Source of the DNA: Turritopsis dohrnii
Taxonomy: Eukaryota; Cnidaria; Hydrozoa; Anthoathecata; Oceaniidae
Direction of reading: 5' to 3'
Assembly: GCA_027922465.2 (NCBI GenBank)
Contig: BQMF02000019.1
Span: 248,001 to 312,000, forward strand
Length of the DNA stretch: 64,000 nucleotides
Positions within the stretch are counted from its first letter, which is position 1. Each line of letters begins with the position of its first letter. Positions 12,383 through 23,288 of the stretch are shown here, piece after piece. The notes under the pieces are model-generated. The model had not been told where the DNA came from. It did not search any database and worked only from the letters and a program-made list of their open reading frames with translations. Both the position numbers and the translations under genes were made by a program.

Positions 12383-12764
12383 AATACATGTTTTTTTTTA
12401 TAAGCATAACACTTATAAGCATATACAGGCTCAGATTTGCTGATTTTTTAAGCATAATAAGCATATAGCAAGCCTGAAATATATTGCTAAAGTAGTCTAA
12501 ATATGCGGTCATTTTTTTCGATTTCCCCAAAAAGAATTTACTCCATTGCTTGAATGTCTGAAAGAAGACAATTCCACTGTTTTTAACATTTTTCCGAGCT
12601 TTCGAATCGAATGTGCACTGTTTCCCAAACCTTAGCTCACCTTAGAAAAAGTAGAAAATTTAAGCATATCATAAGTATATGCTAAGCCTTGATTCATTGA
12701 GGTCTTAAGCATATACGAGCCTGACCAAGGGGCAGACACTTGCTTATAAAAAAAAACATGTATT
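12383..12764. mobile_element. MITE with AATACATG(T)n-ATAAGC ends
   Basis: AATACATGTTTTTTTTTATA followed by AGC (from 12383) is the reverse complement of the segment ending at 12764. Inside, AAGCATATA and TAAGCATAT words recur on both strands, giving a foldback appearance. No coding sequence. It is nested in the MULE-like element. The target duplication is unclear because the ATACATG end is itself nearly palindromic. Confidence 0.6.
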
Positions 12765-13437
12765 CGTTGTAGGAATTTTATTCATTAAATCTGTGTTTAA
12801 GATTTACGTGTCAGCCTGTCATTTTGTTCCTTGAATCTAGTTAAGGAAACATTTAAATTACACGTATTTTTTTCATTATTAAAGCCTAGTGAAAGACATT
12901 AGAACTAAAGCTTCTGCTGAATTTTTCATGACTTTAGTAACTAAAAGTTTCTTGAAACTTGAAAACATGAAACCTGATGACACTAATTTTCTCTTAACAC
13001 TTGCTCTTAACCTCATTTCTTACATGCACGTAATTCTTACGCATTCTTACGTATGCCCTTGAAATTGACACTCAAATTATTTCATGGAAAGATATTTGTT
13101 TAATTACAAAATTCTTATAATTTATTTGATGTATAAAAAAAATCCAATACTGAAAGTTTCTAGTATTAAGCCTCTAGTTTCATATAAACTGGTTTCTTAT
13201 AAAAAAGAATATGTGTAACATGGTAATCTATATGCAATATATATGCCTTCTCTGTTTAAAGTATTAAGATATTCATTTTATTGCTTATAAATGACTGAGT
13301 ATGTGCTTTGGTTGGTGTATAAAGTATATAAAATTTGGCTAGGATCAAATTAAATACCTGGCAATATTGTAAACAATCGCTATTCGCCAAATTAAATCCC
13401 CACCAAATTTTTTGTTTTTTGTTACTTGTTGCGGATA

Positions 13438-13949
13438 CCTTAAGGGAAGAAATTGTTTGCGGAAGAAATTTGAACTTTTTTTTTGCGGAATTTATTTTTG
13501 TGGATTTCGCTCAAATCCGCAAAAATTAATTCTGCAAAAATGAATAAATATTGGTCATCCGCAAAAATAAATTCTGCAAAATTTTCTAAATTTTTCATCC
13601 GCAAGGAAAAAAGTTGAGGTTATTGAACATCTAAGGACTTATTATTACTCTTCGTAAATAACAATACAAGCAGTATCTGCACTTGCACTATAATACGTAT
13701 AACTGATATTATAACTGATGAAAAATAGATGTTATTCCATAAATCTGCTCTTTCAGACACTGAATTAGGTGTTTCCCTATTTTCAATTTTATTAAATTTA
13801 TTGCATTCGCAAAAATTAATGTCGCAAAATGTCTTTTGAAGTCGTCATCCGCAAAAATTTCTTCCGCAAAATATGGCATTTTTGGGTCATTTATCCGCAA
13901 AAGTATATTCCGCAAATATTTCTTCCGCAAACAATTTCTTCCTTTAAGG
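13438..13949. mobile_element. MITE with CCTTAAGG ends and TTCCGCAAA subrepeats, TA target
   Basis: CCTTAAGGGAAGAAATTGTT and the following TGCGGAAGAAAT (from 13438) match the reverse complement of the segment ending at 13949, with one mismatch near the tip. TA flanks both ends (13436-13437 and 13950-13951), as expected for Tc1/mariner-type insertion. The interior is rich in (A/T)CCGCAAAA and its complement, seen at least ten times. There is no transposase. It is nested in the MULE-like element. Confidence 0.75.
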
Positions 13950-14249
13950 TACATTAAAATGTATGTAACCACCTGTTATGCAAAAGAACGATATTGTATT
14001 AGTGTGTTATATTTTATGCAAAATTTTGTATATATGTAATTATTCTGTAGATATGTATATAAATATTCTGTGGCTTTAACATCTGCTAGAAAGCTGAACT
14101 GCTATTAGATTTCTTTTGCAAAACATGGAAGGAAACCCCTTCTGCTTGTTTTGTGATGTGTCGTATCATTATTTGAAAGGAGTTGGAACAATTATGCCTT
14201 AGGTTTTTCACCCTGGCTTCATTCCTTGTGATGGAATTTTTCTTTCCAT

Positions 14250-14509
14250 TCAGAGAATTGGAATAATTTGTTGCAGTTTGAACAAATTAGCTTCAAACAC
14301 TCTACCAACTTTTTTACATTCTCCAAACAGACTGCACACATATCTGTCAGTAAAATTATAGGCCACTCTTTTTTTAAAAAAAGAACAGGCAGCATTGATT
14401 CTGCAGATTATTGAGGGATTACCATGGAAAGTCACTGGGTCGTTTGGCAGCTTTTTCCTACATATTCTGCATGTTTTTGCAGGTTATCTTCATGTGAGGT
14501 ATCAGCCAT
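14250..14509 (-). pseudogene. Cys-rich coding fragment inside the MULE-like element
   Basis: On the minus strand a start at 14507-14509 gives MADTSHEDNLQKH. After a one-base shift the frame reads CRICRKKLPNDP, then NPSIICRINAACSFFKKRV and a further FTDRYVCSLFGECKKVGRVF before a stop. The paired cysteines (CRIC, CSLFGEC) suggest a zinc-binding module. I do not recognise the family. A splice explanation was tried for the frame break, but no GT/AG pair fits. It shares strand with the Ulp1-PHD fragment and could be another piece of the same cargo. Confidence 0.35.
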
Positions 14510-15083
14510 GATGGATTTTGGGGTTCCTCAAAAATATTTGATTTTCTTCAAAACAAAAAAATACAGGATAATGATTCCAACACTAATAATTAGAGGGAGG
14601 GTTCAAGCAAATGTGTAAATGATAGGTTTTACTGTGAAAACTTTAGAAAAGGTGTATTTCAACTTCAAAGTTGAAGCTTTATTTGACAATAAAGTTTGCT
14701 GATACTTTCCCGCGAAAAACAAAGTTCTCGTCAGAAAATCGCAAAACTTTTCCTTAACCATAATCCTTGGTTACCTACCTTTCAATTGTATTGCATTACA
14801 TTCCAGTATACGCAGTATTTTCCCCAATTTAGACGAAAAATTTGGGGTTGGTGTAAGGACTTCGAGAGCTTGCCTCTTCGTATTTTTGCGAGATTTATCT
14901 GACGCATGCGCATTTTCGAATGTTTTCCTATGTCCGCCTTGCACTGCAGAGTGAACGAACGTGTTCTTACTGTAAGGGCATGCTGAATTGACTTTCATAT
15001 TTTGACTACTGCGCAAGAAATTTCAAAGGTTCGTAAGGGATCAGTACGAGTGAGTACGAAAAAAAATCTTTCAATGGCTTTTT

Positions 15084-15665
15084 TCAATGACTTCCAACTT
15101 TATTACAACTAGTGCACTTCTTCCATATTTTGCTGTCCTTATCATTCTTAAAAACTTTAGCCGGTATTTTTTCACAGCGTTTATGGTACCATTCGTTACA
15201 CGAATTGCAACATGCCATGAAAAAACCTACATCTTTTTCAATGTCTTCTTCGAAAAAAGGTTGTCGACACGTGCAATAAATTTCGACATGCGTCATCAGT
15301 TGACGACTTCTCCGCACCCGCTTTTGATTTCTCGGAAAGCAGGACATTTTTTTCGCTTTGAGGCATTGAACTAAATGCTTCCTCATTTGCCTATCGTCAT
15401 AACTAATTTGGTGAGGGTCATTCCCAAATGCTTTGTCTGTTGCAAAGGCAATGGCAAATAACCCACAGTCAACGGAGTTGTTTTGCTGCTGCACACTTCG
15501 TTGTAACAGTTTAATTATTGGACCAGTAGGAGGACACATCTCTGCTATTTGCCGCACCAAATGATTTGTCAGACTTCTGCCGTCTACAAAATGCGAATCA
15601 TATAGAGAAACTTCATTCTCCTCATCACTGGCAACTGCTACCCAATGATTTGCTCCAGTATTCAT
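15084..15665 (-). pseudogene. Ulp1-type cysteine protease core fused to a PHD finger (5' incomplete)
   Basis: The 193-residue frame begins near the protease active site. NHWVAVAS supplies the catalytic His, YDSHF the Asp, and NNSVDCGLFAIAFA the Cys. These are the classical C48 (Ulp1/SENP) motifs, which act on SUMO-like isopeptide bonds. A basic linker follows (NQKRVRRSRQ), then a C4HC3-type PHD finger: YCTCRQPF, CCNSCNEWYHKRC and KKCTSC. The N-terminal half of the protease is missing. No upstream exon with a good acceptor was found, so it is either the last exon of a larger gene or a truncated remnant. It lies within 11186-16468, so it is mobile-element cargo, probably shed or captured. Ulp1-PHD proteins recur in cnidarian repeats, from general knowledge. 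Confidence 0.75.
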
Positions 15666-16468
15666 TCAGGTGAAAATCAAGTTGTGCAATATCTTTATCA
15701 CCTATGTCTTGCTACCGGGTTTCATCTAAAGAAACTTATTATTATTGTTACCATATTATTGTTTACCATATTATTATATTTATATTAGTTTCAATTGAAA
15801 TACTATTGTTACTATATCAGTTGAATAGAATCTTTTCTAATCATTTGGTGTAAATAAGAAAGAAATTATGCAGAGTAAGAGTCGGGAAAATTCGGGAAAA
15901 TTCGATCTTGATAGAATTACGTTAGAATAGTATGCGAATTCAGAATCCTCATTAATTCGAAATATTACCTTTTTAAAAAATTTAAGAATTAAAGAATTTA
16001 GCCACCTTTTTTTAAATGTTCAACAAATGTTTTCATCACTTTCGAGCTTCTCAAATAATCATCATTTTGATCTCTTTCTAAACAAGGAAGGAAGACACCA
16101 CAAAAAATCAACATCATTCCATTTAAAATTTTTATTGATAAAAGTTTTACGTACTTTTTCGTTTGATATTCTTTGTGTTCCTTGCCTTTCTTTCCCACTT
16201 TCTTATTTGTTCGCTACTAAAATCGTCGTCCGACGACGATGAATGTAAATAATCGTCCATGATAAGAAAAAACGTTTGCAAAAATTATTCCTTCTGCAAC
16301 AAAAATCGTGTTGTATATTCAACACGTGCTTTCGTTTCGCGCGCATTAAAGAATTGTATCTACGGGGAAGATCATATTATCTCTGTCGTAGATACTCTTA
16401 GGTGAACTCGCCAAACAAGAAACATGGACGAGTGAAAGTACGGAATCGTACACCATTTAGCATCTACC

Positions 16469-16477
16469 GTACGCTCA
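16469..16477. repeat. 9-bp target-site duplication, right copy (GTACGCTCA)
   Basis: Identical to 11177-11185 and directly adjacent to the inverted end finishing at 16468. Confidence 0.85.
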
Positions 16478-16967
16478 CTGTGATCACTGTGATGATGAAG
16501 GGTGTCTTTGTCAGACAAAATGGCAGCTTATACTTTTGGCGCTGAAAAATCAAGCAATTTAATTGGTTTATTACAACTGGCATGTTTTATAATTAGCCAA
16601 ACTAACCCTCTGCTGGGAGCTCATTTATGTAATTCTTTGTGTGAAATTCTTTTTTCGGTATCCTTTGTTCATCACACTTCTTATAAAAGCTCTCAAAAGA
16701 AGTGTGAACAGTTGCGTTTATCACCTTTGACAAAACGATTATGCAATCTCGAACCTAGGGCTTCTTGCCTTTTTGTTGTATGGAGGAGGAGGGGGAAAGG
16801 TTAGGGAAACCCAAGGTTTGAGAGGTTGGTGAGGTGTAAAAAATGCTTGCGGGGGAGCGATCATTCGAAAGGTTGTGAAAACAATTTTTTTGTAGAATAA
16901 TGATGAAAGCGCACGCTTTTCCTGGTGTAAAATTAACAAACATGATGATAATGAAGAGGTAGTTGTT
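16478..16967. other. Spacer between two TIR elements
   Basis: Non-coding spacer between the two 9-bp-duplication elements. The phrase CTAGGGCTTCTTGCC (near 16755) resembles one near 42796, a hint of a shared repeat. No gene is visible. Confidence 0.35.
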
Positions 16968-16976
16968 TTTCTATAC

Positions 16977-17420
16977 GAGGTTCGGAATTCCCGAGTTACA
17001 AAACCGAGTTACAAAACCGAGTTACGCATTATGACGTCACAAACCGAGTTACTAACTCGGAAATTATTAAGTTTTAATTTTTCTCGAGTTACTAACTCGG
17101 AAATTTTATTTTGTTTTATTTTTTCCGAGTTACTAACTCGGGAATTTTTATTGTTTTTATCATGCTTTTAAATGACCTGATGATGGATTAAGTAATCCGA
17201 AATATATTGTCAATAATATTAATGATTACTCGTTGTTGGTATACTACTACTTCAATATTAATTCTGACCACAATGTTTTTGGTTTATGAATTTTATTTTG
17301 TTTTATTTTTCCCGAGTTACTAACTCGGAAATTTTATCTGCTATACGTTTTTTATTTTTAGTTTGCTTTATGTTTTTCGAGTTAGTGGCTAAAAACTAAA
17401 TCACAAAATGACTTGAAATG
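16977..17420 (+). repeat. Left inverted end: array of CCGAGTTACTAACTCGG palindromes
   Basis: Four to five palindrome units occur between 16990 and 17330. The inner part (TTTTTAGTTTGCTTTATG through AGTGGCTAAAAACT) matches 22010-22080 in reverse complement. A 130-bp stretch (17148-17280) has no counterpart on the right; its GATGATGGATTAAGTAATCC wording resembles retroelement 3' tails. Confidence 0.75.
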
Positions 17421-17699
17421 AAAGTGAAATTAAAAGAGAATTTCGGACCAAATTTTGAAACAATTCATTATGAGCCTAAATGCTGAAAAGAATAAATCGA
17501 CCAAAAGAAGTATTTCATCGACCTTCATACAGCTTAAAACACCAAAAACAAAAAAGGGATAAAATCCAAAAATTTCGGCGGGAAACTTCAAATTTCGCTG
17601 CACAAATTTTCGGCGACAATTTTCGCCTAAATGTTGTTCAACATTTTTGATTCTTATTGTATAAAAATATGCATAAAAATACTGACATTAAAATATACT

Positions 17700-20600
17700 A
17701 TTCTAGTCAGTAAAAGGTCTATGAGGAAAATCTCCATACAAAAGTCTGGATAACTCTGTACAACAAAAGCAGATAACTCCAGGGAAGAGGGAGCAACTCC
17801 TCTATTTTATAGATGAAATACTACCAAAATGATGCAAAGCAATAATGGTTATCCAGAACTGATCAAAAAGCTGAAAATCCAAGGTCTGAAGTGTGCTCAT
17901 ATCAATGCCAATGGTTTGTTCAACAAGCTGGATGAAATCAAACTGTTGTTGGAAGAGACAAAGCTTGATCTTTTGGCTATCACAGAGACTCACTTAAACA
18001 AGGACTTACACAGCGACACTGAGATAAGTATTGATGATTATTCTTTTCTGCGAAATGGTAGAAATGGAAAAAAGAACCACTGGGGAGGTGTACTAGTATA
18101 CTACCATAATAATATTGATATTCATCAGTTAAAAATCATTGAATCAATTTCGATGGATTTAACCATAACTTCCCAGAAGCTGCTTGTCGGTTGCATATAC
18201 CGCCCACCAAGTGATAAAAAAATCCTCCAGAAATTCAGTGTTATCCTAGACAGCATATCCCACAGAGCCAACATTTTACTGCTGGGTGACTTTAACATTG
18301 ATTTATATGATAACGAAAAAGCGTTAACAAAAGACTTCAACCAAACCCTTGCTAGTCACAATCTTGTTAATGTTATATATAAACATACTAGAATAACTGA
18401 TTCTTCAAAAACCCTCATAGACCTTGCTATAACCTCAAATAAATCAAAAGTTCTGAAGAATGGTACTCATGGCACAGGCTTATCCGAGCACGACCTTATC
18501 TATGTTGTTATGGATCTATTTCGGAAAAAAACACCACCAAAACTGATATCCGTCAGGAACTATAAGAATGTAGATACCAACAAAATCCATCAAGAACTCG
18601 AAATAGTACCCTGGCATATCATCAGCCTGTTTGAGGACCCTGATGATTCCCTATGGTGCTGGCAGCACCTCTTCAAAAACGTTATCTCTAACCATGTAAA
18701 GACCAGAAAGGTCAAGGTCCGAGGAAACAATCAACCGTGGATGACTGGTGAAGTCCGGAAACTTATCAACCATAGATATAAGCTCTTAATGAAAGCCAGA
18801 AAAACACCACGAAATTCTAAGGAATGGAAGGAATATAAAAAGGCAAGAAACATCTGTACAAACCATATTCGTTTTACCAAAGCTAACTATTGGAAAAACA
18901 AATTCATATCTTCCGACTCCCCTAAATCGTTTTGGTCACTTGTTAAGAAATACAATGGATACAACAAAAAACATCGTATTGGTTCCTTGAAACATGAGAA
19001 CACTATCGTGACAAACAACATTGATAAGGCAAACACCATGAACGAATTCTTTGCTAATATCGGCAAAAAACTTGCAACACCCATTGTTTCTAACATGGAT
19101 ATGAACAGCTATACCTATCGCATTGCACCGTCACTGAGCAACGTGCAACTGTCAACTGATCTACTGACTAAATCGTTCAAAGCAGCTGTTCGAGAAGGCA
19201 AAGCTTGTGGCCCAGATGAAATAACAGCAACTGACCTAAAGTTACACCCTGAGATTTCTATTACTAGTCTTAAGAAGGTTGTTAAATGCAGCCTTTCTTC
19301 AGGAAAATTTCCATCGGAATGGAAAACATCCAAAGTCACTGCTGTACACAAAAAGGGCTGTAAATCTGACTGCTCTAATTACAGACCAATCTCCCTGCTC
19401 TCTATACCCAGTAAAATTGTAGAACACCTTATCTGCTCACAACTAACAGCCCACTTGAGAGAACATTCCCTGCAAAACGAACATCAGTGGGGTTTTCGAC
19501 CACGAAGATCTACAGAGGATATACTTCTGCATATGACGGAGAAATGGAGAAGAGCAATTGATGCTGGCCTAGTAGTTGGCGTGCTGTTTATAGACTTTCG
19601 AAAGGCGTTCGATAGTGTTTCGCACCCTATCCTCATGAAGAAAATGAGTGCTTGTGGTTTATCTGGTGACTTTTATGTTTACCTGGAAAACTATCTATCA
19701 GATCGTAAGCAATATACTACAATTAACGGTATAAACTCGAGTCTTGCAGATGTGGAGTTCGGAGTTCCTCAAGGATCCCTGTTTGGTCCAACAGGCTTTG
19801 CTGTTAACATAAATGACATGAATGATTGTATCGATAGTGATCTGGACCAATTTGCTGATGACTCTACTGCCCATACGATCGGCCAAACAGTAGATAGTGT
19901 AATGATTGACATCCAGAAAAGTGCAATCCAAATTGAAAATTACACAAAACGTAACTCTTTATCAATCCACCCAGATAAATGTGAGATTATTATTCTATCC
20001 AAAAAGAAATTTGTTGGTCCACTCGTCGATGTTAAATTAGCGGGTAAAAGTGTCAAGGTAGTCGATTCTTCAAAATGCTTAGGAATTACTATTGACAATG
20101 ATCTAAAATGGGACTTGCACACTCGAAATATCTGTAAAAGTTTCAGTCAAAAAGCTGTTTCAAATGAGGCAAATGCCAAAATCAACCTTATCAACTATAT
20201 ATCTTCAAGGAATCTTGCCTAGTGTCCTGTATGGAATCGTCATTTGGGGAAACTGTGCTCCTACATTGATGAACAGTATCGAGAAAATTCACACTCGAGC
20301 AGCTCGTTACATCCATCGTGTGAAAAAGTCGACTCCCGACACTGATATTATGAAATTGGTAAAATGGTCATCAGTTGGAACATATTATAAACGAAGCCTT
20401 GTATGCAAAGCATACAAAATTTATAATAATCTATCATCGCCGTTGTTGAAGAATCTAATATCGAAAACTAAATCAAGGAGAGAAACTAGAAACTTGTTCA
20501 AAGTTGACCTGCCCACTTTCAAATATATTGATTATAAACGCTCATTTAGCTTCAGAGCTGCGATTGCTTGGAATAACATTCCTAACCCCATTCGGGAGAA

Positions 20601-21330
20601 AGATTCATTTGATTGCTTTAAATATGCACTGAAAAAATCAGATATCTTGGATAAGATTAATTTTAATTTGACTGGCAGAGCCTTGCATAGTGCAGATTAC
20701 GTTTACTAAAGGAATTAAAACTTCATAATATCTAACCCTTCCCCTCGTTCTTGCAAATTTTGGCTCCAATTCTCAATTCTGATCTAACTCTTCTACAGTT
20801 TTACTGGTATTTTGTTATACCTCGTCAATTCAAATTCAGTAAATTCAGCTATTAAATTTTGTCTTCAGTGTGTGTGATACTTATCATCGCAATCCCCATT
20901 TGCCTAATAACATTTCCAGTTATCTTTTATTTTTAAGTTTTAAGCTCTTGTCTTTTTATCTCAATTATATATACACTACATACTATTTTTAATTATATAT
21001 ATACTATATACTATTTATTTTACTGTTGTAGATTATTTATATTGTTTATCTCGCGTCAATCCCTGCTAATTTCGTCGTCTCTAAAGTCTCAACTTGATTC
21101 TCAAATTCTAATTTTTCTTCAATTTCAATTTTTCTACATTGAAGTTCTCATGTTCTCAAATTCGGTGCAATATTCTTGAGACGGGTTTTACTTTTACGTT
21201 ATTTTTTACTGCGTAGGTCCACATCAGTGTTCGTCACTGCGTCCTATATATTGTATTGTATATTTTGTATATAATATCTATATTTCCAGACCTGCATTAC
21301 TAAATAAATTAATAATAATAATAAATAATT
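17700..21330 (+). mobile_element. CR1/jockey-like non-LTR retrotransposon inserted in the foldback element
   Basis: The boundaries are approximate. The coding part is 17829-20709, followed by a 600-bp 3' UTR ending in a TAATAATAATAA tail near 21325, which resembles the simple-repeat tails of CR1/L2-type LINEs. No ORF1 was recognised upstream, so the copy is probably 5' truncated. It interrupts the core of the foldback element, so it inserted later. Confidence 0.7.
17829..20709 (+). pseudogene. LINE ORF2: APE endonuclease plus reverse transcriptase, one frameshift
   Basis: The first 797 codons run 17829-20222. They contain the APE nuclease motifs (NANGLFNKLDEI, AITETHLN, VGCIYRPPS, LLGDFNID near residue 152, SEHDLI near residue 218). 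Reverse transcriptase blocks follow: YRPISLLSIPSKI, GFRPRRSTEDILL, FIDFRKAFD near residue 587, GVPQGS, and the catalytic FADD near residue 675. At about 20160 the frame shifts, and the C-terminal domain continues in another frame (STLSTIYLQGILPSVLYGIV...) to the stop at 20709. Otherwise the frame is intact over 2.4 kb, so this is a young copy. The protein would nick DNA and copy the element's RNA at the nick. The clade is judged by eye; CR1 or jockey are both possible. Confidence 0.8.
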
Positions 21331-21999
21331 TAATCAATTGTGTTGCTGTTTAGGAAAAGTATTTCCGGATTTCATGACCCACAATACGAGACAAAAATGC
21401 AACCAGTATTATTGAATATAAATTTTCATGAAGATATTTCTATATATTTAAATTGAAAATGCACATAAGAAGAACGACATGGTCGGGCAACATTTCAGTC
21501 GGTCACTAAAATCCTCGTTCATACTTCCCGAGCACACTTTTGAGCAAAGTGTAAAAATTGACCCCCATCGAAATTGTCACCCTTGATTTGAACTTAGTTT
21601 CTACTATCGAAGCACTTTTAGAATTTTGTGTCAATTTTTCCTAAAATGCACATTTTCACGAACGTTGAAGCACCTTTATATTTTGCTCCTTTTTTGACTA
21701 AAAAAATTGCCAAAAAGCTGAACGATAACATCATCATGGAAATTGCTTATTATTGACGCAATTTGAAGACTTACAAAAGTGTTTGGTAAATCTTCTTTCT
21801 TAACTAACAAAAAGCGATGATTGAAAAGAGAGACATAAGTAAACCACAGTGGAGTTTATTTCCACCATCAATCAAATCTAACGAAAAGCTAATAAAAGCT
21901 AAATATTACTGTTATTGAGTTACTCCAAGTTTTAATTAACTAAAAAAATAACTCTTAATACGCAACAGTGGATACATCATTTGGTGAACTTGAAGTGTT

Positions 22000-22376
22000 T
22001 CATTTCATTTTGTGATTCAGTTTTTAGCCACTATCTCGAAAAACATAAAGCAAACTAAAAATTAAAAACGTATAGCAGATAAAATTTTCCGAATTATTAA
22101 CTCGGAAATATTTTATAAGAATAAAATTTCCGAGTTAACAACTCGGGAAAAATAAAACAAAATAAAATTTCCGAGTTAGTAACTCAGGAAAAATAAAACA
22201 ACATAAAATTCCCGAGTTAGTAACTCGGGAAAAATAAAACAAAATAAAATTTCCGAGTTAGTAACTCGAGGAAAATTAAAACTTAAAAAGTTCCGAGTTA
22301 GTAACTCGGTTTGTGACGTCATAATGCGTAACTCGGTTTTGTAACTCTGTTTTGTAACTCGTGAATTCCGAACCTC
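22000..22376 (-). repeat. Right inverted end: array of the same palindromes
   Basis: Six palindrome units (GAGTTAGTAACTC and variants) occur between 22090 and 22310, each separated by AAAATAAAACAAAATAAAAT-like spacers. The segment is inverted relative to 16977-17420. Confidence 0.75.
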
Positions 22377-22409
22377 TTTCTATACCACCACATCTCGTTT
22401 GAGAGTTAA

Positions 22410-23288
22410 GCCAGTTTTCCAATTGAAAAAAATCGTATTAAAATTTAACATCTAAACCCTGTTTTCCAATGGCCCAATCAGATGATAAATTTTAATACGA
22501 TAAAGCTGAGTGTCCACCAAAGCTTCACCAAAGCGCCTATGATAAACGCAAATAATTAGATATAAAATTTATCGTCGGCGCCAGAATGTCTGGCGCAAAA
22601 ACTAAGCGCAAACGTGTCCATTGAATTTTATTAAAATGTTTTGAAACGATCAAGTATAGAGAAACATAGCAGCAGAAATTAATTGTGAAGAGGAAGATGT
22701 ACTTGATATTTTGCTAGTAACATTGCTACGAAAAAGACGTCGTCGAAGAACAAATGCTCATAAAAAGAGGGCTTTCTGGGTGCAGGATATTTACAAGGAC
22801 CAAGAACTGTATGATGCAACAAGTCTTGTAAATAAAATGAGAGTTTCGAATATTTCAATTATTTCACTTTTAATTACTTTTTTTTATTCCCATGTTTTTA
22901 TCGTTTTTGGCTCAACAGCATTATTCTATCTAACATTTCCTTGATTTATAAAATTGTCTTAAACGCATTTCCCTAACACAATAGATTTTTTGTTATTAAA
23001 TAGCACCACATGTTAAAGATCATCGGCATTTCTTTGACTTCTGAATATTTTTTCGTTATAACCAAAAATAAGAAATGAAAAAGTTTTCATTTCTTATTTT
23101 TGGTTATAACCAAAATTTTGGCGTTAAAAATTTGCGCGCGCCTAATTTTTTTTGCGTTAGTTATTTGCGTTAAGGTGTCCATCTACGACCGAATCTTTTT
23201 TTTTTACGCTGATCATTTGCGTTAATGTTTTAGCGCGTTGGTGGACACTAGGCTTAAGCGTTTTAATTGTTTTTATTGGAAAACCAGC
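22410..23288. mobile_element. TTAA-flanked element with a HARBI1-like exon remnant
   Basis: The left end GCCAGTTTTCCAAT (22410) and the right end (reverse complement GCTGGTTTTCCAAT) are inverted. TTAA lies on both sides (22406-22409 and 23289-23292). A second, inner inverted pair, AGTGTCCACCAA (22509-22520) and TTGGTGGACACT (23238-23249), may mark an older PIF/Harbinger end. The inner element carries a nuclease exon fragment. I therefore read it as a deleted PIF/Harbinger inside, or fused with, a TTAA-type element. Confidence 0.55.
22667..22944 (+). pseudogene. PIF/Harbinger nuclease (HARBI1-like) N-terminal exon fragment
   Basis: The frame reads EEEDVLDILLVTLLRKRRRR, then AHKKRAFWVQDIYKDQELYD and ATSLVNKMR, before running into AT-rich non-coding DNA. 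The KRxFWVxxI...LVxxMR pattern is the start of HARBI1-type nucleases, where it precedes the DDE domain. The catalytic part is absent, so the exon is a remnant. The flanking inverted AGTGTCCACC words support a Harbinger origin. Confidence 0.5.

Larger units (their letters stand above)
11186..16468. mobile_element. MULE-like TIR element with exact 9-bp target duplication, 5.28 kb
   Basis: The left end begins GGTAGATGCTAAATGGTGTA and continues through CGATTCCGTACTT. Its reverse complement ends at 16468, giving about 33 bp of perfect inverted repeat before divergence. GTACGCTCA lies directly outside both ends (11177-11185 and 16469-16477). An exact 9-bp duplication is typical of Mutator-like elements. 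The cargo on the minus strand includes a Ulp1 protease-PHD fragment (15084-15665) and a possible Cys-rich fragment (14250-14509). MULEs are known to carry Ulp1-type proteases in other organisms. No MULE transposase was recognised, so this copy is probably non-autonomous. Two smaller MITEs are inserted in it (12383-12764 and 13438-13949). Confidence 0.8.
16977..22376. mobile_element. Foldback (MULE-like) element with palindrome-array ends and 9-bp duplication
   Basis: The left end GAGGTTCGGAATTC (16977) is inverted at 22376. TTTCTATAC flanks both ends (16968-16976 and 22377-22385), an exact 9-bp duplication. The inverted ends are about 380-430 bp. They are built from repeated copies of CCGAGTTACTAACTCGG, which is itself an 8-bp-arm palindrome, spaced by AAATTTTATTTTGTTTTATT-like DNA. 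A TGACGTCA motif occurs in both ends (17032 and 22314 areas). The left end carries an extra 130-bp insertion at about 17148-17280. The core is non-coding apart from the LINE at 17700-21330, which is an insertion. The class is inferred from the 9-bp duplication and foldback form; no transposase is present. Confidence 0.8.

Noticed and set aside
14424..14509. Splice explanation for the frame break in the Cys-rich fragment
   Set aside because: No GT donor is present at the break, so a one-base indel is simpler.
16990..17330. Palindromic repeats resembling CRISPR repeats
   Set aside because: Spacers are near-identical AT-rich filler, and the array is mirrored at 22090-22310 as transposon ends.
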